Of a stretch of 64,000 nt of DNA, positions 56,974 to 64,000 are shown one piece after another. Numbering within the stretch: position 1 is the stretch's first letter; each line of letters opens with the position of its first letter. Made by a program: the position numbers and the translations under genes. The notes under the pieces were generated by a model that did not search any database, was not told the origin of the DNA, and was given only the letters and a program-made list of their open reading frames with translations. This DNA is from Morinoia aosen (Eukaryota > Arthropoda > Malacostraca > Amphipoda > Talitridae): contig CM059557.1 in the NCBI GenBank assembly GCA_030386875.1, forward strand, positions 61,148,514-61,212,513, given 5' to 3'.

Positions 56974-58792
56974 ATAGCTACTGACAAAGATTTTATTGCA
57001 GATTATTTTAGAAAACGATTTTAAATATTGGTTCAACCTTTATCAAATTATAGATTCGACATTTTGATAGATATATTTCGGAAAACATCTTACATTACTG
57101 TGAATGAATCCATGATTTAACACTCAACTTGGCTAAAATTGTGACGAAAAATTCTTGAACACATTATTGCCGATAGAATTGAACTTCCTTGTCTTTTGCA
57201 CTGTAATAAGTAGTCAATTGTCAAACTGTTTAAAGCATATTCTCAATTAGTCTGCAAATTTAACATAGTTGATTAGCGTTTCTATACCCAATTCAAAATC
57301 ATGGACGTATCACCGGTGGGTTAAGGACGTGACGGTCAATTATGTGCGATTTATAGGCTGGTCGGCCTACTCTGCATTAACACTCCTTCAACGCGCTCTA
57401 AACTACCCGCGGTCGATTTCGGACGTGAAATTCGTTGTTGGCCATGGACGATTTGAAGGAGAAAAGTTTTCAGTTGGGGAATGGCCGTAACATTTGAGTG
57501 CGGCCATCCGTGGTTTACAGCCTTACAAATGTATGCTGCCGGTAGTGTGCTGCAGCCTGCCGGTACGCGTCGCGATCTGTTAGACTTGGTTTACGACTGT
57601 AAGTCATCGAGTAACGTACTGGAAGTTACGGTTTTTGCAATCGCGATTGCTGGTGTGAGTTTTCCTTGTGAATGTGTTCTTTGCAATTATTGCATTAGAT
57701 AAACGGTGATTTAGAATTGCATCATCATGCCAGAAACGTGTTTTTTGATTGTTCATCGGGATGTTGAGGCCATCGACAGTTACTCTCATCTTAAGATTTT
57801 CGCGTTAGTCGACGAGCTCAAGCTGAGTTCAAATTTTTAAACACAGTTGTGTGAAATGTTGTTCGTCCAACTGTTCTGAAACGAGAGCAGTGGTATTCAT
57901 GTCAAAGTACTCTGGATAGATTATTGAACAAGTTTACAGCACAGTTCACATTCACTTGATTCATTTGCAAGTTATATTCATGAACATTGGAAGCATGTAG
58001 AAGATGGGTCATTGTGCAGGTGGGTCATTTTATATCGTAATTATTGTTATGCCTTTCATGATGGACATTTTTTATTCCTTTTTACTGTCCATGATCAGCA
58101 TGTTTTTCTGTCTTCAACTGTTCTCTTATTTAATTTTTTTTCAAGATTTTTAATTCTGTGCATCAAGCCCTGTGCAACAGTGGACCGTATTTATCATTTG
58201 AGGGTATGGTTTATTGTAAATACTTTTTTGGTAGATAATTGCGATAGCAAATTGTGCTCTAGTTTTTCCCCTAAAACCGCATTAGTAATGCAAGAAAATT
58301 CTTTTGTGCTATTCTTTACCTATATTTTCTATTTGGTTCGCTAATGAAATATTTTGCAGAGTTTAAAATTGTTATATAAAATGTTATTCAGCATCCAGCC
58401 GATAAACAAGCACATTCATTCAATTTTAAGTGCCTTCGTATGTAATTCATGAATGATGCGTTTCTTTTGCAAAAATTTCTTTTGCTGGTTCATTGGTCAC
58501 CCAGATAAGGTAGGGTACTGAAAACTTACATTGTAACTCTAATTTCATTTGTTATGTTCTTTAATGATATTTAAAATGTTTCTTGCTGGCAAATCATTTC
58601 TATGTTGTCTAAAGATTTGAGAGATCTATCAAGAATACTATATATATATATATATAATGTACATTGTACATGAGTGTTGAAAAGACACTCAATGCACTCG
58701 ATTTGATATATCTATATCAAGAAAAAAAATGTGCATATTTCATTTATTTATTTTTTGATGTATAGATATATGAAGAATGATGTGTATATATA
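56974..58792. other. No confirmed gene; possible coding patch 57285-57840
   Basis: Between 57285 and 57840 CpG is more frequent than in the neighbourhood. Frames at 57269-57490 and 57481-57702 overlap, and a short frame from ATG 57727 reads MPETCFLIVHRDVEAIDSYS before a stop at about 57840. A host 5' exon or an unrecognised repeat are both possible. The rest is AT-rich, with a TA repeat near 58640. Confidence 0.3.
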
Positions 58793-59143
58793 AAGGGTGT
58801 TGTGTAATTCGATGAACATAGTTTAACCAAATACTGAAAAATGCAAAATAAAACGATTTTCATGGGTGACAAAAGCCTCAAAACTTCTTTGTTTTCGGGA
58901 AATGATGACCTGAAATAATTTTAAATTCCCGTAAGAATGGGTTTGACGTGCAGCCAACGAGTAAAATCTAACTTCTTTGGCGCGCGCTTCAGGCTATTCC
59001 TACGGGAATCTATAATTATTTCAGGTCATCATTTCTCGAAAACAAAGAAGTTTTGGGGTTTTGGTCACTCATAAAAATCGTTTTATTTTTGCGTTTTTCT
59101 GTATTTGGTTAAATTACCTGCATCGTAAACACACAACACCCTG
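58793..59143. mobile_element. Palindromic MITE, 351 bp
   Basis: Nearly the whole element is one palindrome. GGGTGTTGTG starts the left arm and CACAACACCC ends the right; inner blocks such as TTCTTTGTTTTCGNGAAATGATG pair. TA dinucleotides flank it (58791-58792 and 59144-59145), so a mariner-type MITE is likely. It stands directly beside a foldback mariner. Confidence 0.85.
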
Positions 59144-59148
59144 TATAT

Positions 59149-60045
59149 ACTGGGTGTCCTACAAAAATGTCCCCGACTTTTGGATTGATTATACCTCCGC
59201 TTTCAAATAACATGTTTAAAAGTATTTTTTTCCCAATGCAATGAATTTTGTTCGGATAATTTAGGTTTTTGAAAACCGTTTAGCAACCACTTTACAGTGT
59301 TCGTTTTACTGAAACAGGTGGAAAAACTAATTGTTGGAAGGAAAAGTTTTCAAGACGACACTGGTGTTCTTCATTTCTCAATACTCATTTACTTCCTTAT
59401 TTCATGAGAAATACTTCCTTATTTTCAATACTCATTTACTTCCTTATTTCATCATTTGAAGGCACCTAAAATGCACCTCACTAACGATCAAAGAATTTTC
59501 ATCGTATTAGAATATGAAGCAACGGCAAACTGATAAGTTAGAAGAACGTTTAATTTTCTTTCTAATTTTCTAACTCTGCGATACACAGTTTTCTTATCGG
59601 ACGAGTGCCTTTCTGAAGAACTTTTCATTAATTGCTCTTCGAAGTTTTTCACGCTTTTCCAATACGATAAAAATTCTTTGATCGTTAGTGAATTGCATTT
59701 TAGTTGACTTCAAATAATGAAACAAGGGAGTGAATAACCTCTCAGAGGGTTTAAATATTTGGTGTTATGTAGGATATTATTATTCTCAACGGTAGGTATT
59801 TAGAAATGATAAACACCAGTGTGGTTTTTTAAATCTTTCGTTTGAACAATTAGTTTTTCTACCTCTTTTAGTAAATCCATCACTGTACAGTGGTTATTAA
59901 ACTATTTTTAAGAAATTAGACTATTCGAAACGGAAACAAAATTTACCACATTGCGAAAAAAAGACATTTCAAATATGTTAAATCAAAGCGGAGATATAAT
60001 CAATTAAAAACTCGCGGACATTTTTGTGGGACACGCGATGTTATG
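59149..60045. mobile_element. Mariner-type element rearranged into a foldback
   Basis: The ends GGGTGTCCTACAAAAATGTCC and the complement of GGACATTTTTGTGGGACACGC pair, and the arms extend about 400 bp (59149-59560 with 59630-60045). Both arms carry a transposase start in opposite directions. The 3' half of the element is missing. A clean TA duplication could not be shown on both sides. A 38-bp direct repeat (CAATACTCATTTACTTCC type) lies at 59388-59452. Confidence 0.8.
59470..59700. pseudogene. Two inverted transposase N-termini (mariner type)
   Basis: On the plus strand from 59471 a frame reads MHLTNDQRIFIVLEYEATAN. On the minus strand from about 59700 another reads MQFTNDQRIFIVLEKREKLR. 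Both match the start of a mariner transposase with its first DNA-binding helices. Neither continues into a catalytic domain. They show that the 5' end of the element was duplicated in inverted orientation. Confidence 0.75.
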
Positions 60046-60050
60046 TAGAC

Positions 60051-60650
60051 GCTCCGCAGAAGGATAGAACTATTGTATCTCTGGGAACTAGCGCTTCCAG
60101 GGAGGAAAATGTGAGGACTTGAGCTAAGAGTTAGGTAGGCCTTCTTTTTGTTGAAATAAAATGTATTCTTGAACCACCTATTTTCGGTTCACTGATGTCC
60201 TGTTTTTTAGCACCCACTACTTTCTTCTTCAACTTTGATCTTGTTTCATGACCTTTTTCTCAACTTACTGTTTTTAAACCCTTTCCGCACAGATTCCGCG
60301 TTCCCTTTGAAACGTTGACTACGTTGGTGCGGTTGCTACGGTTGGTTCGGTTAAGTTGTGAGTAGCAGAACTTAGAAACCGACTGTACTACTCAAAAGCA
60401 CTCTTGGCCTTTATAGAAAGTGTGAAAAATGTAAGTGTACGATCATTTTAACTGGTATGCTAAAATCCATTCTGAAAAAGGAAGTGGAATTATGGAAATG
60501 CTATTCATTTATGCCCGTGTGCAAGTAAGCAATTTACTTAGTGGTACACGTATGTCCCAAAGCGTAGTCCACGTGTTGTCTCCACACTAAATGGTGCCTC
60601 CCTTTTCCTCTCTTTGGATCGCATTTGTTGCGGATAGGGAGGCTTAAACG
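60051..60650 (+). repeat. Hairpin-ended SINE-like repeat with 270-bp insertion
   Basis: The family sequence runs from GATAGAACTATTGTATC and GGGAACTAGCGCTTCC to about 60310, is interrupted by unrelated sequence (about 60311-60580), then resumes with CCACACTAAATGGTGCC and ends at GGGAGGCTTAAACGAACC. It lies outside N and G, so the family is not restricted to them. Confidence 0.7.
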
Positions 60651-62241
60651 AACCAATAATCTAAACTATAATGTAAACGAGCGTTGAAAGCGAACTTTGT
60701 GACATGGAAATTTCATTCTCATCCTTATGTTTATGTAGTTGATATTTGTTTGTTATATGCAGCATTTTGAACGTATTGTGCTTTTATGTTTAATGCCTAT
60801 ATTATTTTGGTGTGCCATTCGTGGGAAGGCTGTGATTTAATGGAAGTAAGATATTCATGTAAATTTTTATTGAGAGATTGTTTAATTTTTGTGATAAAAT
60901 TTGAAGAAAGAGCGGGATTCTATGTACTTTCTAATGTATTGTCTTATGTACCTTAGCTCCCAGTTGCACGTGCATCGATGTCATTGGATGTACAATATTG
61001 TACTGAGCTTAATGGGTCAATACATTGAGTGTGAATGTATTGTAAGATCCAAAGCTTCCAGTGCAATTTTGTACACCCCGTGAGGCGAGGCACGTGCAAC
61101 CGGGAGCGATTTTTTAACCTATAATCCATGGACGGCCAGCCGCAATTCGAATCTGGTTCTGAGGCAGTAAACGACCGTTAGGTAAGGCGGAACAACGGCG
61201 ATTCGCGTGCAGTTTTGTGTCCGGAAAAGTGGACATTTGACCCTTAAACCGCGCGTAACACAACTAAAATACGCCTAGGAACCGACGCGTACTCACCGGC
61301 GAAACGTCCTTGATTTTCAATTGGGATGTCGTAAAGGTGCATGACATCCTGCTTCGGTTTTGTCTAAGCCCATTCACATCAAGTACTTAGTAATTCATAA
61401 GTCTTAAAATTCCTTTGATCAAGAAAAAAATCAATATACCCTTTTTTGTACTCAGAACCAGCAAAACAATTCTCAGGCGATTTACTTCCGTTCGAGCGCA
61501 CTTCTGATGCACCAGGACAGTGAGCACGTGACAATGTAGTATCCCGCCAGGGTAACGAGGATGAAGAATGAGCCTTTTGTGATAACGCCTACTTATAGTT
61601 CTAGTTACCGGAGTACTTACAAGGCTACCTAGCGTAATACAGGTTTAAAATGAGGTGGGTGCGCATATTAGTAAATTTAAATAAGAAAATGATACCAATT
61701 AAGACGAGGAAATGTAAAAAAAATTCATAAAGGAAATTCTGATATCGATCTAAAATTCTTCTCTTTAAATTTTCATTTCTTTAGTTTCGTCCTCTACCTG
61801 TGCATTAAATTAACGTAGGATTACCCTCAAGTTACCCCATTAATTTTATGAAGCTTGATTCTCTTAAATCAAAGGACCAACGATTCGATTAAAGCTCAAT
61901 TTCTGTCATCCCAAGTCACATGAAGTGCATTGCAACGTTTTTTTTTTGTCTTAATTTTAGCTCGCATGATGTACTGAGACAAATGAAAACTGATTCTTGT
62001 TGTGAGTAGCCTATCTTCTACCACAATGTCTTTTTGATGTTTACGAACAGTCTCACGCATAATATTTGATAATGGGAGCATAACCCAAAGCCTTTTGTGC
62101 GGCGCAAAGTTTCAGATATACATCATCATCGTTCGTTCATGCATTAAACACGGTAACTGAGGCGGGTTGTATTGAAGCTGTGGGTGACGTCGCAGTTGAA
62201 GTATTAACTATCATGTACACACCGTAATATACTCTATGTTA
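60651..62241. other. No recognised gene
   Basis: AT-rich except for a CpG-richer patch at about 61075-61340 with several CGCG and CCGG sites. Nothing was recognised on either strand. The patch could be a promoter or an unidentified repeat. Confidence 0.35.
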
Positions 62242-62420
62242 TCAAAAGTATCTGGAATCCGGACACCTAGTTGAAAATGACTTATCAGTTCGTGGCGCCC
62301 TCCATCGATAATGCTGGAATTCAATAAGGTGTTGGCCCACCCTTAGCCTGGATGACAGCTTCCACTCTCGCAGGCATACTTTCAATAAGGTGCAAGGAGG
62401 TTTCTCAAGAATATCATACA
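62242..62420 (-). mobile_element. Terminal fragment of a Tc1 element
   Basis: The plus strand shows ATCAAAAGTATCTGGAATCC (terminal repeat region), then GGTGTTGGCCCACCCTTAGC. On the minus strand this gives the C-terminus of a Tc1 transposase (LHLIESMPARVEAVIQAKGG, then PTPY and a stop). The frame continues only to about 62400. The rest of the element is missing. Confidence 0.8.
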
Positions 62421-62848
62421 CAACTACTTATTTTTAGCGGGTTTTGAGGTTATCAACTACGGTTAATTTTAGATCTAGAGTTTAAGCAGGTTCTCTACTC
62501 AAAATTTCAACCGATTTTCTTCCAAATTTCAGCTGGGCCCATGGGTAAAGTGTAACTTCTAGTGATCATTGTACTTCATTTTTCCCTCCTATTTTGGTGG
62601 CAATGAACGATGCTTAAATGTCTGTCTAGCAATAATAATACTATCTAGCTAGGAATTTAAAAACGAAGAATGCGCCACGTATTGAAATCATGTTTAATTA
62701 AGATTTCACACGAATTTTAAATTTAACACTAAGTCAATTCTATAAAACGTTTCGGAGACCTGCTCCATCTTCAGTTAACAGTCTGCAAAGATAAAATAAA
62801 GAACAAAATCTGTCTTTCTATACAAAATACATGGGCATATAAAATCTA

Positions 62849-63388
62849 CTAGTAAATTTGCAATGGGTAAGAACTATTTGCGCTTTTGAGTTCTGGCTTT
62901 TCTTTAGAGATAAAAATAGATTCTAAAATACGTAAATCTAGATTATTTGATGCCGTGCGTAAAATCGAAAAATTTTCCTCTGCTATGCGGTCATAACACT
63001 GCTCGCTGTGAAGGCGGATAGATGAATGAGGCGGTTGGGTCAGAGGTCTTCCGCTACGGTAGCTGACTCCACGGTGTTGGGCAATCCTAATATAGAATGG
63101 CAAAGTCGTCATGCCGACATAGCCAGATGTACACTGTACACAACTAAACTTATACACGATGGATGCCCGCATCCGTTTAGGAATCACGTCCTTGTAGCGA
63201 AAGAAGGAGCCAATTTTTAATGAATTAACAGACACAATGCACAGTTTTACAGCAGGAAAATGACGTTTAAAAAAAATTTCTAAATCTCGTGACATTTTGT
63301 CAGTGTAATCTCCAAAATAGGGAAAAACGCAATAGAGACGTTGCAGTGGTTCTATCACGGCATTGGTTACGGAGTATTTCTTAGCCAA
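62849..63388 (-). CDS. Penelope-like polyprotein, C-terminal GIY-YIG part
   Basis: The frame is open for 179 codons and ends with a normal stop. It starts inside the linker after the reverse transcriptase (VFPYFGDYTDKMSRDLE). It contains the CxxC pair C83/C86 directly before G89-Y90-V91-G92, the GIY-YIG equivalent, then R101 and H105 in YIRIAQH, as in Penelope-like endonucleases. In a full protein this domain nicks DNA for retrotransposition. The reverse transcriptase is absent because the copy is truncated. ATG 63388 is only the first Met after truncation. Confidence 0.85.
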   Translation of the reverse strand: MAKKYSVTNAVIEPLQRLYCVFPYFGDYTDKMSRDLEIFFKRHFPAVKLCIVSVNSLKIGSFFRYKDVIPKRMRASIVYKFSCVQCTSGYVGMTTLPFYIRIAQHRGVSYRSGRPLTQPPHSSIRLHSEQCYDRIAEENFSILRTASNNLDLRILESIFISKEKPELKSANSSYPLQIY

Positions 63389-63456
63389 AAATTTTTTAAT
63401 ATGTATATTGACAATAGAAGTAGGGTCGTCATTTTCCTGCTGTAAAACTGTGCATT

Positions 63457-63846
63457 GTGTCTGTTAATTCATTAAAAATTGGCTCCTTCTTTCGCTACAA
63501 GGACGTGATTCCTAAACGGATGCGGGCATCCATCGTGTATAAGTTTAGTTGTGTACAGTGTACATCTGGCTATGTCGGCATGACGACTTTGCCATTCTAT
63601 ATTAGGATTGCCCAACACCGTGGAGTCAGCTACCGTAGCGGAAGACCTCTGACTTAACCGCCTCATTCATCTATCCGCCTTCACAGCGAGCAGTGTTGTG
63701 ACCGCATAGCAGAGGAAAATTTTTCGATTTTACGCACAGCATCAAACAATCTAGATTTACGTATTTTAGAATCTCTTTTTATCTCTAAAGAAAAGCCACA
63801 ACTCAAAAGCGCAAATAGTTCTTACCCATTGCAAATTTACTTGTAG
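63457..63846 (+). pseudogene. Penelope-like GIY-YIG part, second copy with a stop
   Basis: Nearly identical in protein to the minus-strand copy over SVNSLKIGSFFRYKDVIPKR and the CVQCTSGYVG motif. The codon CAA after the GRPLT stretch has become TAA (63655-63657), cutting the frame. The following codons still match the partner to the end at about 63846. This is a single C-to-T difference plus few others, so the duplication is young. Confidence 0.85.
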
Positions 63847-64000
63847 ATTTTATATGCCCATGTATTTTGTATAGAAAGACAGATTTTGTTTTTTATTTTA
63901 TCTTTGCAGACTGTTAACTGAAGATGGAGCAGGTCTCCGAAACGTTTTATAGAATTGACTAAGTGTTAAATTTATAGTTCGTGTGAAATCTTAATTAAAC

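Larger units (their letters stand above)
62691..64000. mobile_element. Two Penelope-like copies joined head to head
   Basis: The left copy reads on the minus strand and the right on the plus strand; both are truncated at the 5' side and meet near 63428. The right arm (63428-64000) pairs with 62691-63264 with only a few differences and reaches the window edge. The 3' ends share GAAGATGGAGCAGGTCTCCG and AAACGTTTTATA, a typical Penelope-like 3' region. The left copy extends about 165 bp further inward. Inverted pairs of truncated copies are known for this class. Confidence 0.9.

Overview
The window looks like intergenic DNA from a large, AT-rich arthropod genome; the repertoire fits an insect or relative, but the species cannot be named from the sequence. 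I could not confirm a single host gene. Almost everything recognisable is mobile DNA: LINE, Penelope-like, SINE and LTR remnants, and hAT, mariner/Tc1, pogo/Tigger and TTAA-flanked DNA transposons. Most are decayed. The best open frame is a Tigger-type transposase.

Left part (1-16736): an internally decayed hAT element with perfect 8-bp target duplications (2105-3732); a degenerate two-ORF LINE (about 3745-9290) carrying a probable solo LTR; a Tc1 transposase scrap; a G-rich tract and a MITE near 11.4-12.1 kb; a mariner rebuilt as a foldback (14644-15401); and a 5'-truncated second copy of the LINE.

Central part (16737-56971): the most striking structure. A DNA element, called N here, about 9.1-9.5 kb without later insertions, has ends starting CCCAGTCAGAAATG or CCCAATCAGAAATG and duplicates 2 bp (TT). 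One copy (16737-56971, plus sense) is split at 26763/52637 by a second copy of the same element in opposite orientation (26764-52636), also flanked by TT. The inner copy is in turn interrupted by a Tigger (29113-31689, TA) and by a 13.9-kb element called G (32918-46786, GT) whose ends begin with the same CCCAGTCAGAAAT. The alternating inverted-repeat pattern over 40 kb is fully explained by this nesting. N carries a spliced gene resembling arthropod DUF4806 proteins (three recognisable exons, differently damaged in each copy) and, near its other end, a 118-codon frame inside a palindrome that is kept in both copies. No DDE transposase was recognised in N or G, so their superfamily is open; the 2-bp duplication and repeat-rich subtermini are closest to animal CACTA/EnSpm-like elements. 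G contains a 2-kb minisatellite with a drifting 19-21-bp unit, a hAT remnant and several copies of an unclassified hairpin-ended SINE-like repeat.

Right part (56972-64000): AT-rich sequence without confirmed genes, a 351-bp palindromic MITE, a second foldback mariner, another hairpin-ended repeat, the end of a Tc1 element, and two 5'-truncated Penelope-like copies joined head to head, each with the GIY-YIG endonuclease region.

Nothing here forms a host pathway. Shared and private insertions in the two N copies give a relative chronology, and the many long inverted repeats could make double-stranded RNA if transcribed.
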